This document shows, piece after piece, positions 16,625 to 26,131 of a stretch of DNA of 64,000 nucleotides. The notes under the pieces are model-generated. The model saw only the letters and a program-made list of their open reading frames with translations. It was not told the DNA's origin and made no database searches. Numbering within the stretch: position 1 is the stretch's first letter; each line of letters starts with the position of its first letter. The stretch is from an uncultured Lachnospiraceae bacterium (GTDB taxonomy: Bacteria; Bacillota; Clostridia; Lachnospirales; Lachnospiraceae), in assembly GCA_910588875.1 (NCBI GenBank), contig CAJURT010000004.1:68095-132094 (forward strand), in the 5' to 3' direction. Position numbers and translations under genes: made by a program.

Positions 16625-17581
16625 TTATTCCGCTGCGGGATTGATCATGCTATCTAAGACTGCTCCTCCCGCCTCTACGGGATCCGCAGCCCCCTGGGCA
16701 GCCGCATTATCCGGAAGAGCATCCGACTGGTTTACCATGCTGGCCGAGCCTTCCATGCTTCCGCCGACTTCCGTGAAGCCGTCCGGAGCAGAGGCATCCT
16801 CATTCTCCACACCATTAATCTCATCATAAAAATCATTCATGGACTTAATATCCGCACCGTTGTCGATAATCAAAAACTCCACACGCCGGTTCTTGGCCCT
16901 GCCCTCCCGGGTCTCGAAGGTATCTACCGGGCGGAACTGTCCATAGCTGATCCCGATCAGCTTGCTGGGATCTATAATCTCTTTGTTCTGCATATAAGCA
17001 GCCACCTCTGCCGAACGCATGGCCGAGAGCAGCCGGTCCGTCCGCGGGTTGTTGCGGTGATGGGGGTCTGCCTGTGCCGTATGCCCCAGGATCTCAATCT
17101 GGGAAATGGCATCTGCCTGGGGGGCAATGGCCTCACAGAACACATCCAGCACCCGGGTGGCCTCATCGGTCAGCATGGACTGATCCGGGTTAAAGAAAGT
17201 ATGGTTCTCAAAAGAGATAAAAGCATACCCTTCCCCCTTGCTCATGCTGACACCCTCATCCATCCCATTCTGTTCCAGTTTTTCCTGAAGGGCAAGCCAC
17301 AGCTTATCCAACTCATCCAGTTCCGTCTCCTCATCGATCTGAAGAGTCCCGGAAACATCGAATTCCCCTTCCAATATATTCTCATTAATGGCGATCTGCT
17401 CTTTTTCATTCGAGTTCGGAAAAACACTTTTTACGAAGATTTCCCACTTCTGCTGGTCCAGGCTCGACATGGAATACAACATGACAAAAAAACACAATAG
17501 CAGTGTAACCATGTCGCCGTAAGTGTCCATCCAGCTTCCGCAGTCTTCTCCTCCCCCGCCGCCTTTTTTTCTCCTGCTCAT
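16625..17581 (-). CDS. motB: Flagellar stator protein MotB
   Basis: 318 aa. One N-terminal membrane helix, 'YGDMVTLLLCFFVMLYSMSS', includes the proton/ion-binding Asp of the family. The C-terminal OmpA-like peptidoglycan-binding domain includes 'IEILGHTAQADPHH', 'DRLLSAMRSAEVAAYM' and 'AKNRRVEFLI'. A ~55-residue Ala/Asn/acidic tail follows. The start codon overlaps the motA stop (TGATG). Confidence 0.96.
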   Translation of the reverse strand: MSRRKKGGGGGEDCGSWMDTYGDMVTLLLCFFVMLYSMSSLDQQKWEIFVKSVFPNSNEKEQIAINENILEGEFDVSGTLQIDEETELDELDKLWLALQEKLEQNGMDEGVSMSKGEGYAFISFENHTFFNPDQSMLTDEATRVLDVFCEAIAPQADAISQIEILGHTAQADPHHRNNPRTDRLLSAMRSAEVAAYMQNKEIIDPSKLIGISYGQFRPVDTFETREGRAKNRRVEFLIIDNGADIKSMNDFYDEINGVENEDASAPDGFTEVGGSMEGSASMVNQSDALPDNAAAQGAADPVEAGGAVLDSMINPAAE

Positions 17582-18390
17582 CAGCCCTCTCCACCTCCGC
17601 CAGACTTCTCAGCCTTCAAAAGAAGCTTCTTCTGCTGGGACTGTTTCATACATGAAAGCAAATGTTCCCGAAGCATTTTGGGATTCTCTCCTGCCTGGAT
17701 TCCCATAAGCCCCTCCACTACCGTGGAACAATACAGTTCCTCCTCTGCCTGCCGCACCCTCAGCTTCTTTGCGATGGGCTGACAGAAAATGTTGGCAAAA
17801 CCACTGCCGTAAAAGGTGGTAATCAATGCCACGGACATATCCGCACCTAAGCTGCTGGCTCCTCCGCCGCCGTCCAAGTTCAGCCCCTTCAGCATGTTGA
17901 TCAGACCGATCAGGGTACCGATCATACCGAAGGCCGGAGCGTAGGAGGAAGCCTTCTCATAAAGGCCTGCCGCCTCATCATGCCTGGCCATCATATCGTC
18001 CATCTGCTTTTCCAGCATATCCCGGACTTTATCCGGGTCACTGGCATCCACAATCATCAATACACTCTGTTTTAAAAAGGGATCCTTGATCTCCTCTGCT
18101 TTCTCTTCCAATGCCAAAAGGCCGCTCTGCCTGGCAAGCATTGCCAGGTCCACCAGCTGGTCCACCAGCTTCGGGATGTTATATTTCTTTCCCCGAAACA
18201 ACACGGAAATATGCTTGGGGACATCTAACAGGATCCGGAGCGGATAGCTGGCAGTAACCGCCGCCACCGTGCCGCCGATAACGATTGCAAGTGACTGCGG
18301 ATCTATGAAATTCCCGATTTTACTGGGCCCGATTCCCCACAAGCACAGCCCCAGGGCCATGATAATGCCTATAAGCGTTGTCAAATCCAT
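17581..18390 (-). CDS. motA: Flagellar stator protein MotA
   Basis: 269 aa with four membrane segments and the large cytoplasmic loop between segments 2 and 3. 'PQSLAIVIGGTVAAVTASYP' and 'YAPAFGMIGTLIGLINML' are MotA/ExbB-type signatures. Located directly after flbD and before motB. Ribosome site AGGAGGAAG. Confidence 0.96.
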   Translation of the reverse strand: MDLTTLIGIIMALGLCLWGIGPSKIGNFIDPQSLAIVIGGTVAAVTASYPLRILLDVPKHISVLFRGKKYNIPKLVDQLVDLAMLARQSGLLALEEKAEEIKDPFLKQSVLMIVDASDPDKVRDMLEKQMDDMMARHDEAAGLYEKASSYAPAFGMIGTLIGLINMLKGLNLDGGGGASSLGADMSVALITTFYGSGFANIFCQPIAKKLRVRQAEEELYCSTVVEGLMGIQAGENPKMLREHLLSCMKQSQQKKLLLKAEKSGGGGEG

Positions 18391-18448
18391 TGTATCTTCC
18401 TCCTAATTCTTCATACGGCCGCCGCCGCCCAGCTACCCTATGAAACGC

Positions 18449-18649
18449 TTATTTCTTCTCGCTGTCATAGACAATGCAGCTCTTTACAAACGCTCTGATC
18501 TGATCCAATATGGACTCTGCTGAATCCTGCACAAGGAAATAATCCCCGTTCATCATCTTTACCTTTGTCTCCGGAATCGACTCCATGGACTCGATCTGGA
18601 GCAAATTCAGGTACAACTCCTCTCCATTTAACCGGACTACCCTGACCAT
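18449..18649 (-). CDS. flbD: Flagellar FlbD-family small protein
   Basis: 66 aa, matching the FlbD/YlzI family: 'VRVVRLNGEELYLNLLQIESMESIPETKV' followed by 'GDYFLVQDSAESILDQI'. The open frame extends 51 codons further, but the ATG at 18649 has GGAGG with 7-bp spacing and gives the usual size. The function is poorly defined; it is almost always found between flgE and motA. Confidence 0.88.
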   Translation of the reverse strand: MVRVVRLNGEELYLNLLQIESMESIPETKVKMMNGDYFLVQDSAESILDQIRAFVKSCIVYDSEKK

Positions 18650-18828
18650 TCCTTTTCCTCCACTGTCACTAACCTGGTTTTCCGCCTCGCCAGAGGAGTA
18701 GCCGCGGCGTTCGCGGCTCCTCTCCCCGGATATCCTCTCCTTCCTGGCTTTGCGGGCGCGGTCCATCATCTTCTGATTCTCGTTCTGCCGCCTAATCCTC
18801 ATCCCTGTTTACCCGTTATTGTCCGTGA
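18650..18828 (-). other. flgE-flbD intergenic region with a GC-rich hairpin
   Basis: 179 bp. An imperfect hairpin (AGGAG...CCGCG at 18694-18721, with a three-base bulge) may act in RNA processing. The in-frame upstream extension of flbD through this region is very basic (Arg/Lys-rich) and not conserved in the family, so it is not called coding. Confidence 0.4.
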
Positions 18829-19791
18829 TTATCTCTTCATTGCCACCAGGTCAGACAGCATCTCGTCCGAAACCGTGATCATCTTGGTGTTGGACTGGAA
18901 GCCTCTGTGGGTGGTGATCATATCTGCAAACTCCCTGGCAAGGTCTACGTTGGAGGCCTCCACATAGCCGGTCATCAGATCGGGATTGGGTCCGCCGGGG
19001 ATCCCTACCGCGCCATCACCGGCGTTGTCGGACGTATTTGTCGTGTAATAGTTGCCTCCTGCCTTGGTCACACCATTCGGGTTCTGGAAGGTGACAACCG
19101 CCAGCTTGCCTAAAGAAATAACCGCAGTCTGCTTATCGCCATTCGCATCCTTATATTCCGATTTGACCGTTATCTCCCCTGCACTGTTAATGTTAACACC
19201 TTTTGATATCAATACGTCTTCATCCCCATATTCAAACTTCACATCATTGGGATCGCCCTCATAACCATCCTTAGACGGCATACGCAGCGGAACCAAATTC
19301 TCCATGTCCACAGTCCATACCTTATTTGTGTCATCATATTTTGACGCATAGCCATAGACAAAATTCATGTCCCCGTCAACCACGTAACCGTTGCTGTCTA
19401 AGGAAAACTGCCCCACCCTGGTCAGGAGCATATCCTTTTCCTTGATATCCGCATCCTTACCGATTTTTTCTTTTGTCGCTTTCACCAGGAAAAACCCGTC
19501 CCCGCTGATGCTGGCATTAAACCCGCCGACATAGGTCGGGGTGCTGGCCGTCATATCCATGCCGATGGTTCCCATCAAGGCACCATAACCAAACTGTGCC
19601 GCGTTTCCGCCTGCCGCTGTCGCCGTACCTCCGGTCGAGCCCGTCGATGTCTGGTACATCGCCTCCTTAAAGGTATATGTCTGTGCTTTAAATCCAAATG
19701 TATTTACGTTTGCAATATTGTGCCCGACTACGTCCATCTTGTTCTGGTGGGCGCGCAGGCCCGCCACTGCTGAATCCATTGCTCTTAACAT
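18829..19791 (-). CDS. flgE: Flagellar hook protein FlgE
   Basis: 320 aa, short for a hook protein. The N-terminal signature is 'LRAHQNKMDVVGHNIANVNTFGFKAQ'. The body has 'ISGDGFFLVK', and the C-terminus has 'VEASNVDLAREFADMITTHRGFQSNTKMITVSDEML'. It polymerises into the hook outside the cell; length is set by FliK with FlgD as cap. Confidence 0.95.
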   Translation of the reverse strand: MLRAMDSAVAGLRAHQNKMDVVGHNIANVNTFGFKAQTYTFKEAMYQTSTGSTGGTATAAGGNAAQFGYGALMGTIGMDMTASTPTYVGGFNASISGDGFFLVKATKEKIGKDADIKEKDMLLTRVGQFSLDSNGYVVDGDMNFVYGYASKYDDTNKVWTVDMENLVPLRMPSKDGYEGDPNDVKFEYGDEDVLISKGVNINSAGEITVKSEYKDANGDKQTAVISLGKLAVVTFQNPNGVTKAGGNYYTTNTSDNAGDGAVGIPGGPNPDLMTGYVEASNVDLAREFADMITTHRGFQSNTKMITVSDEMLSDLVAMKR

Positions 19792-19879
19792 AATTTCCTT
19801 TTTCCTTTCTTTCCTGCAACCCGTCCCTCCCGCCTGCCCGTCCGGCAGGCGGGATAAACACCCTCATCCGAGGTCCTGC

Positions 19880-20260
19880 TTACATCAGGACGGCGCTGTC
19901 AATATTCGTAAATACCCGCTCCCGCATATCCTGCTGCCCCATGGTTGTGACCACCATGTTGTTGGGTACATTTACTATAAATACTCCCTGGGGGCCGATC
20001 ACTGCCACGTCCTTCGCGCCTTTCTTCCTGGCGCCTTCCACGGCGTGCTCCAAATCGCTCATCAGCTGGTTGTCAACGGCGATCCCCCGCTCATTAAGCC
20101 TTTTTGCGGCATGCTTGGAAAAGTTCAAACCCACCTTCGCCTTTTCCTGGAGAAGCTGGCCGAACCCCGTCTGGCGCTCCCCGGTCCCAGGTGCTATGGT
20201 ATTCTGGCGGGGGATACCGGACATGCCGTTCTCATAAACACGCATTCCATTAATACCCAT
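19880..20260 (-). CDS. Flagellar operon protein, TIGR02530 family
   Basis: 126 aa from the ATG at 20260 (AAGGAG). 'FSKHAAKRLNERGIAVD' followed by 'AVEGARKKGAKDVAVIGPQGVFIVNVPNNMVVTTM' matches the family found between flgD and flgE in many Firmicutes. The molecular role is not established. The position suggests a function in hook assembly. Confidence 0.85.
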   Translation of the reverse strand: MGINGMRVYENGMSGIPRQNTIAPGTGERQTGFGQLLQEKAKVGLNFSKHAAKRLNERGIAVDNQLMSDLEHAVEGARKKGAKDVAVIGPQGVFIVNVPNNMVVTTMGQQDMRERVFTNIDSAVLM

Positions 20261-20310
20261 ATATTCTCCTTTTTCCAATGCCTTGCTCTTCCTATGTAAT
20301 CCTAAGGCCC

Positions 20311-21027
20311 TTAAACCAGTGCGGCCTCCACGCCGTCCCCGGCTTCCGGTTCCTGGCCATCCTCGTCTCTGTCTCTGTTCCCTGTCCTGGCTCCGCTGGC
20401 GAACATCGCATTCTTGGCATCCACGCCGACACCCCCCGGCTTCCGGCTGTTGCTGCCGCTGCCTTCCGTGCCGCCCGGTTTCTGATCCTCATCGCCGTCT
20501 CCCCCGACACTGCCGGGTTTGTCGCCCTTATCCCCGTCCTCATCGGAAGAAGAATCGCTCTTGAAGGGATTGGGTACCTTCCCCATGCCGACCAGATGAG
20601 CCAGCTTATACTCCTTATCATCCCCCTCAATCTTGATTGTCGGGTCACCGGAGGTGAAATTCACCCACTCCACCTTAGCATATTTTACATCTACGGGTGT
20701 CTCTTGTCCATACTCATTTTCTTCGGTCACGGCCATGGTCACTTCCTGGCCCACAAGGCCTGCCGCATATGTCTGGGTGTTAACCGCCGTGGAATTCTTT
20801 ACTGCATCCGACATGGTAGTCATGGACTGCACCATTGCCATCTGCACCATCTGAGCCATAATCTCGCTGTTATCCATGGGGTTGCTCATATCCTGGTTTT
20901 GAAGCTGGGTCGCCAGAAGCTGGAAAAACCCGGTCATGGTTATCGTATTCTTGTCATTGGACGCTGGTGTATACGACTGCACCCCATAAGGGTTTGTTGT
21001 TCCGCTGACGGATAAATTGTCTGCCAT
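20311..21027 (-). CDS. flgD: Flagellar hook cap protein FlgD
   Basis: 238 aa. The conserved N-terminal motif 'FFQLLATQLQNQDMSNPMDNSEIMAQMVQMAMVQ' is present. A short beta-rich part follows ('AGLVGQEVTM'). The C-terminal ~80 residues are low complexity (Asp/Gly/Lys/Ser) instead of the usual FlgD tudor/Ig-like domains. It caps the growing hook. Confidence 0.93.
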   Translation of the reverse strand: MADNLSVSGTTNPYGVQSYTPASNDKNTITMTGFFQLLATQLQNQDMSNPMDNSEIMAQMVQMAMVQSMTTMSDAVKNSTAVNTQTYAAGLVGQEVTMAVTEENEYGQETPVDVKYAKVEWVNFTSGDPTIKIEGDDKEYKLAHLVGMGKVPNPFKSDSSSDEDGDKGDKPGSVGGDGDEDQKPGGTEGSGSNSRKPGGVGVDAKNAMFASGARTGNRDRDEDGQEPEAGDGVEAALV

Positions 21028-21051
21028 AATCTCTCTGCCTCCTGATCCTTT

Positions 21052-22209
21052 CTATATCAGCCCTAGCCTCAGCTGCTGGGCGAAAGAATCGCTATGCTGT
21101 TCTTTCTTTTCTTCCTGTTGCTGCCCCTGCTCCTGCTCTCCGCGTTTTGCCGCACCGTCCTTGTCCTCCTGGTACTGCTCCTGCTCGTGGGGCTGCTGGG
21201 TAAGGATCACTGTCTCCTGTCCGGTCTTCTCCTCCAGGATCGATGCGATCTCCGCCGCCTTCTCATTGAGAAGTTCCAGCGTTTTCGGGTTCGTCGCCAT
21301 AATGGATACTGCCGCCCTGCCGGCCTCATAGGTCATACGGATCGTAAGCTTGCCAAGCGACGCCGGTTCCAGTTCCACGGTCAGTGTCCTGCCGGTGTCC
21401 GGAAGCCTCGCTGCCAGTGTCTTGCCCAAATCCTCCGGCAAAGCCTGCGGGGTTGTCTTTAAAGGAATCTCGCTCCCCCTGCCCACATCCGCAAACGGCC
21501 GCTCTGCCTGCCCCGACATCTTAAACGATGCCGCGCCGTACAACTCCTGCCTGCCGGTTTCCGCCGTGTCCTGCGCCTGCTGGCCGCCGGAAGCACCTGT
21601 GTCCTCCCTCTTCTCCTGCCCGCGGGTATCCGGCCTTACCTCTGCCTTTTTCTCCCCGCCGGCAATCTCCTGAACCTGGAACGCAGCCGGTTCCGGTTCA
21701 CCCTTCTCTTTCGGAGCCTCGGCCTGCGGCGCCTTCTCTGCCATGGAAAGCGCTGCCTCCTGCCGTACCGGTACGGCTTTTTCCTCCGCCAAAAGCGTCG
21801 GCGTCTCTTTGCCGGATGTCTGCATATCCACTGCCAATGCCTCCGGCACTGTCTCTGCTGCCGCCTCCGGCGTCCCGGCTGCCTCAGCTTCCTGTACCAT
21901 CATCCCGGCTGCCTGTGCCGCCGCCTGCTGAAGCGCCGCCTGCTGCAATGCTTCCTGCTGTCCGGCATCCTCGTCCCCCTTCACCGGGGTCTTGGGGTCT
22001 TCTGCCTTCTCTGCGGACGGTTTTTCCGCCGCCTCCCCGTCAGTCTTCTCCGGCTGTTTCGTCCCGGCCTGTTCCGCAACATCCGCCAGATCCTTCTTCA
22101 CCTGCAGCATTTTAGTAAAATCACCGTTTTTCACGGATTGCTCCAGGGATTTTAACCGTCCGGCTGTGTTCGCGGACGCCATATTCTGCACCTTCACTGC
22201 TGCATTCAC
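21052..22209 (-). CDS. fliK: Flagellar hook-length control protein FliK
   Basis: 385 aa with a GTG start and GGAGGG ribosome site. The N-terminal two thirds are Ala/Glu/Gln-rich and variable, as expected for the molecular ruler. The C-terminal domain contains 'LTVELEPASLGKLTIRMTYEAGRAAVSIMATNPKTLELL', the FliK signature. The last ~45 residues are Gln/Glu/Lys-rich. FliK acts with FlhB to switch export specificity. Confidence 0.93.
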   Translation of the reverse strand: MNAAVKVQNMASANTAGRLKSLEQSVKNGDFTKMLQVKKDLADVAEQAGTKQPEKTDGEAAEKPSAEKAEDPKTPVKGDEDAGQQEALQQAALQQAAAQAAGMMVQEAEAAGTPEAAAETVPEALAVDMQTSGKETPTLLAEEKAVPVRQEAALSMAEKAPQAEAPKEKGEPEPAAFQVQEIAGGEKKAEVRPDTRGQEKREDTGASGGQQAQDTAETGRQELYGAASFKMSGQAERPFADVGRGSEIPLKTTPQALPEDLGKTLAARLPDTGRTLTVELEPASLGKLTIRMTYEAGRAAVSIMATNPKTLELLNEKAAEIASILEEKTGQETVILTQQPHEQEQYQEDKDGAAKRGEQEQGQQQEEKKEQHSDSFAQQLRLGLI

Positions 22210-22394
22210 CCAATCCCTCCTTTCTCTGCTAAAATATCTATAATCAACAGCTTGTGGCTGTGACTATCCAATCCATAACAAATGCCCCAAACGGGGGCAA
22301 AAATTGCCGCACTATTATACTATATCACAAAAAACCGCAAAATACTACTTTTTATTACTTATATTACAATAAATATGCCGATGGATAAAATATC
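22210..22394 (-). promoter_or_regulatory. AT-rich intergenic region with a possible internal promoter of the fla/che operon
   Basis: 185 bp between fliJ and fliK, clearly AT-richer than its neighbours. A minus-strand -10 TATAAT lies at 22314-22319, but no good -35 is visible. A short GCCCC/GGGGC stem follows. It could supply extra transcription for fliK and genes beyond. Confidence 0.35.
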
Positions 22395-22853
22395 CTATCC
22401 CCTGTTCTGGTGCCTCTGGCGCAGGGCGGCATTGGATACAAATTCCTCCACAAACATCTCATCTGCTTTCATGGCCACCTTCTGATATTCTATGATCTTC
22501 TTTTCTTTGAGTTTCTCAAATTTGGAGGTGTCTACTTTGGCGCTGATTACTTCCTGCTTCTTTTCATCCTCCTGCTTGCGCAGAGCCTTCAGGCGCTCTT
22601 TTTCTGTGTCAATAATCTCTTCCATGCGCCCGATGCACATGTCAAAAAGCCGGTAACTCTCAATGCTGATGCCTTCCTCCCTGGCCTGGTCAAACCGGCT
22701 TTCATACCCTGCCAATTCCTGGTTCAGCCCCCGGATTTCTTCCCGCTTGCGGTTCACATTCTGTATGATGGCGGCATGCTCTGTCTTTAAGTTATCCAAA
22801 ACCTGCGTCTTATAGGCCAGAACCGTCTCTAACCTGTACTGAAATTTCTTCAC
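22395..22853 (-). CDS. fliJ: Flagellar export protein FliJ
   Basis: 152 aa, nearly all coiled coil (charged heptads, no Pro), with the typical N-terminus 'MKKFQYRLETVLAYK'. GTG start with GGAGG. FliJ resembles the stalk of F-type ATPases and links the FliI ring to FlhA. Confidence 0.92.
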   Translation of the reverse strand: MKKFQYRLETVLAYKTQVLDNLKTEHAAIIQNVNRKREEIRGLNQELAGYESRFDQAREEGISIESYRLFDMCIGRMEEIIDTEKERLKALRKQEDEKKQEVISAKVDTSKFEKLKEKKIIEYQKVAMKADEMFVEEFVSNAALRQRHQNRG

Positions 22854-22870
22854 TGTATGTCCCTCCGAAG

Positions 22871-24172
22871 TCAGCCGATTATCTTCCTGATCAGCTGCAG
22901 GGTTTCTTCATAGCTGAAACTCTCATCGATCTCCTGCTGTAAAAAAGCATTGACCTCATTGATCTTGGAAACCGCCTCATCAAGGGCGGCGTTGGTCCCC
23001 CTCTTATACGCCCCGATGGAGATCAGGTCTGCATTCTTCTGGTAGAGCCCCAGAAGGTTCCTCAGACGGGACGCACTCGCCTGGTGCTCCTTGGATACGA
23101 TCTCCACCATCAGGCGCGAAATGCTGGCGCCAATATCAATCGCCGGGAAATGGTTCTCATTGGCAAGCTGCCTGCTGAGGACAATATGCCCGTCTAAGAT
23201 ACCGCGCACCGTGTCGGAAATCGGTTCGTTGGTATCGTCGCCTTCTACCAATACCGTATAGACACCGGTAATCGATCCCTTGTCAAAGTTCCCGCTCCGC
23301 TCTAACAGTTTGGGGAATTCCGCATAGATAGACGGCGTATAGCCCCTGGCAATGGGAGGTTCGCCAATCGCGAGACCGATCTCCCTCTGCGCCATCGCAT
23401 ATCGGGTAAGGGAGTCCATCATCAGGAGCACATCATAACCTTGATCTTTGAAATATTCTGCAATTGTAGTCGCCACCAGAGGGCATTTCATGCGCAGCAT
23501 CGCCGGCTGGTCGGAAGTAGCGACGACCAAGACGGAACGCCTCATCCCTTCCTCCCCTAAATCCTTTTGGATAAATTCCAAAACCTCACGCCCACGCTCG
23601 CCCACCAGCGCTATCACATTGATATCTGTCTTGACATTCTTGGCGATCATCCCCATCAGCGTACTTTTCCCCACGCCGGAGCCTGCAAAAATGCCGATCC
23701 TCTGCCCCTTCCCGATCGTGTTCAGCCCGTCAATCGCCTTCACGCCGAATTCCAGACGTTCACGGATAGGCGGCCGGTTCAGGGGGTTAATGTAAGGGCT
23801 GCTGACCGTATAGAAGCGGTTGGTGGGCAGGCTCTCCCCCCCATCCATAGGCTCCCCTAAGGCATTGATAATCCTCCCCCGCAGGAAATCCCCCACCGGC
23901 ACTTTCAGCCTGCGCCTGGTATTGCGCACAAAGCTTCCGGAGGCGATGCCGCTGGTAGCCTCATAGGTCATCAGCTGGATCTTGTTATCCTTAAAGCCCA
24001 CCACCTCCGCCGGCATCTGACGGTTCTGCTCCTCGTTGTAGATCATTACGATATCCCCGATGCTGGATCGGCCGCCGGATGCCTCCATAGACATCCCCAC
24101 CACATTTTCAATTTTTCCGATATGGCTGACCGTCTCCGATTTGCTGATCAGCTGGGGAATCTTCTCATACAT
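22871..24172 (-). CDS. fliI: Flagellar export ATPase FliI
   Basis: 433 aa. Walker A is 'GIFAGSGVGKSTLMGM', Walker B region 'YDVLLMMDSLTRYAMAQREIGLAIGEPP', and 'ERGREVLEFI' is present. Close to the F1-ATPase beta family, full length. It energises loading of export substrates; its regulator FliH is encoded immediately upstream. Confidence 0.97.
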   Translation of the reverse strand: MYEKIPQLISKSETVSHIGKIENVVGMSMEASGGRSSIGDIVMIYNEEQNRQMPAEVVGFKDNKIQLMTYEATSGIASGSFVRNTRRRLKVPVGDFLRGRIINALGEPMDGGESLPTNRFYTVSSPYINPLNRPPIRERLEFGVKAIDGLNTIGKGQRIGIFAGSGVGKSTLMGMIAKNVKTDINVIALVGERGREVLEFIQKDLGEEGMRRSVLVVATSDQPAMLRMKCPLVATTIAEYFKDQGYDVLLMMDSLTRYAMAQREIGLAIGEPPIARGYTPSIYAEFPKLLERSGNFDKGSITGVYTVLVEGDDTNEPISDTVRGILDGHIVLSRQLANENHFPAIDIGASISRLMVEIVSKEHQASASRLRNLLGLYQKNADLISIGAYKRGTNAALDEAVSKINEVNAFLQQEIDESFSYEETLQLIRKIIG

Positions 24173-24183
24173 ACAATATGCTC

Positions 24184-25083
24184 CTATACCCTCACATTCT
24201 CTAATATATCCTTGATATTCTCCATCTGTGTATTGACGCTCACATCAATGATCTCTTCCGGCATCTCGATAATGCAGTTGCCCCTGTCTTCTTTATCCAT
24301 CACAATGAACTTAATATTATCCGATAAATGGGAAAGTTCATCCAGGATATCGGCATCTGCCTCCATCATCATGTCGTAATCCGGCTTATCTATGTAAATC
24401 TTGACCCATGCGGTCTTTTTCAGCTTTTCCGTCGCAGAGACAATCATCTGTTTGATCACCTCGCCGCTGGAACGGAGGCTGATATGGATCACCTTTTCCC
24501 CCACCGCTACCGCACAGTCCTTCAATTGGTCCAGATAATTGCGTATGCACTTCTCCTTGGCCGTCTCCACGGACTTTATGGCCTGGCACATATCCTCCCG
24601 GAAGGAAGAAAGCGTATCTTCCAACTCCTGCCTGCATTCTTCCTCGGCTTTTTCCCTTCCTTCCCGGTACCCTGCCTCATAGCCTTCCCGCAGCCCTGCT
24701 TCCCTGGCGCGTTCCTGTTCCCGCTGCGCCTCTTCCTTTGCCTTCTCTAAGATCTGCCCCGCTTCCTTTTGTGCTTCCTCCAAGGCTCTGCGGGCCTCTT
24801 CCTTCCATTCCCGGAGAAGGTCTTGTTTGGGATCCGGCTCTTCCTCGGGCTGCCCTTCGGCTCCTCCCGTCTTTTTCTCTTCCTTCACAGGTTCCTTCCC
24901 TGGGTTTAAGTGATATTCCCCGGCCTCTCTTCCGTCGCTTTTATAGTGGGGAAAAGAGATCCCTTTCGGAACCGGTTCCCCGCTTTTGATAAACATTTCC
25001 CTTGGCGGGATATACTGTTCCACTATAGCGCTTTTTGCGGTATCCGGGCGTTTAATGATCCGGCTAGACGATAATGTCGTCAT
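24184..25083 (-). CDS. fliH: Flagellar assembly protein FliH
   Basis: 299 aa. The central Glu/Ala/Arg-rich coiled coil includes 'EAGLREGYEAGYREGREKAEEE', containing GxxxG-type repeats typical of FliH. The C-terminal domain resembles F-ATPase delta/E subunits (VKIYIDKPDYDMMM). The ATG at 25083 lies inside the end of fliG (20-bp overlap). FliH inhibits and localises FliI. Confidence 0.9.
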   Translation of the reverse strand: MTTLSSSRIIKRPDTAKSAIVEQYIPPREMFIKSGEPVPKGISFPHYKSDGREAGEYHLNPGKEPVKEEKKTGGAEGQPEEEPDPKQDLLREWKEEARRALEEAQKEAGQILEKAKEEAQREQERAREAGLREGYEAGYREGREKAEEECRQELEDTLSSFREDMCQAIKSVETAKEKCIRNYLDQLKDCAVAVGEKVIHISLRSSGEVIKQMIVSATEKLKKTAWVKIYIDKPDYDMMMEADADILDELSHLSDNIKFIVMDKEDRGNCIIEMPEEIIDVSVNTQMENIKDILENVRV

Positions 25084-26131
25084 TGTCGCCTCCCTTCTTA
25101 ATGATCACTTCACCCTGCTCCTCCAGGTTTCGGATAATATTGACGATCCTCTGCTGGGCTTCCTCCACATCCTTCAGCCTTACATTGGTCGTAATCTCCA
25201 GGTCTCCGCGAACCGTCTCCATCATACGTTTGGACATATTGCTGAAGAACACCGTCCGCATCTCCTCGGATGCATTCTTCAAGGCAAACACGATATCCTT
25301 GGCATCGCAGTCCCGGATAAAACGCTGCACGGAACGGTCGTCCATATCGAGGATGTTCTCGAACACGAACATCTTGTCGCGGATGCTCTGTGCCAGTTCC
25401 GGGTTGCGTTTCCCCAGTTCCTCGAATATCTTCCTCTCGCTGCTGCGGTCTACATGGTTCATCATATCAGCCACATAATCGATGCCGCCCAGGCTCATAT
25501 TGTCCTCGCTGGTAATGATGGTGGCGAACTTGCGCTTCATCTCCTCTTCCACAATGGCAATGGCCTCCGGGGATACCCGGTCCATCCTCGCCATGCTCTC
25601 CACCGTCTGGATCCGCTTCTCGTCCGGAAGCTCCTCCAGAACCTGTGCCGCCTGCATGGAATCCATATAGGCCAGGATCAGCGCGATCACCTGGGGACGC
25701 TCATTCTGCAGCAAGGAGAACAGCGCCTTGGGATCTCCCTTGGTAAAGAAGTTGAACGGCTTGGACTGGAGTGTCTTGGATACCTTCTCCAAAAGGTTCC
25801 TTGCCGTGGACTCCCCAAAGGCCTTCTCCAGCACGTTGCGGGCGTAATCCAGGCCGCCGTCCGTCATCATCTTGTGGGTCAGGCACAGCTTATAAAACTC
25901 ATCCAGCACCGTCTCCACCTGGGCATTGCCGGTCTTGCCAAGCTTTGCCACCTCGTAGGTAAGATCCTCAATATCCTCTTCATTCAAATATTTGTATATC
26001 TGGGAGGCCCGGTCAGCGCCTAATGACACCACCACCAGAGCCGCCTTGCTCTTCGGGTCGGTTATCGCATCCCCTTCCGCCCTATCTGGACTGTTTTCGA
26101 GACCCAGAAGATTTTCTTCTATCGTCGCCAC
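25064..26131 (-). CDS. fliG: Flagellar motor switch protein FliG
   Basis: 355 aa. 'KAALVVVSLGADRASQIYKYLNEEDIEDLTYEVAKL' at the N-terminus binds FliF, and the middle has 'ERPQVIALILAYM'. The C-terminal torque helix region is 'FVFENILDMDDRSVQRFIRDCDAKDIVFALKNA'. GTG start with GGGGAGG, overlapping the end of fliF by 50 bp. Confidence 0.97.
   Translation of the reverse strand: MATIEENLLGLENSPDRAEGDAITDPKSKAALVVVSLGADRASQIYKYLNEEDIEDLTYEVAKLGKTGNAQVETVLDEFYKLCLTHKMMTDGGLDYARNVLEKAFGESTARNLLEKVSKTLQSKPFNFFTKGDPKALFSLLQNERPQVIALILAYMDSMQAAQVLEELPDEKRIQTVESMARMDRVSPEAIAIVEEEMKRKFATIITSEDNMSLGGIDYVADMMNHVDRSSERKIFEELGKRNPELAQSIRDKMFVFENILDMDDRSVQRFIRDCDAKDIVFALKNASEEMRTVFFSNMSKRMMETVRGDLEITTNVRLKDVEEAQQRIVNIIRNLEEQGEVIIKKGGDNDDIIV

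Noticed and set aside
18449..18802. 117-aa version of FlbD
   Set aside because: The first 51 residues are unlike the family, and GGAGG precedes the ATG at 18649.
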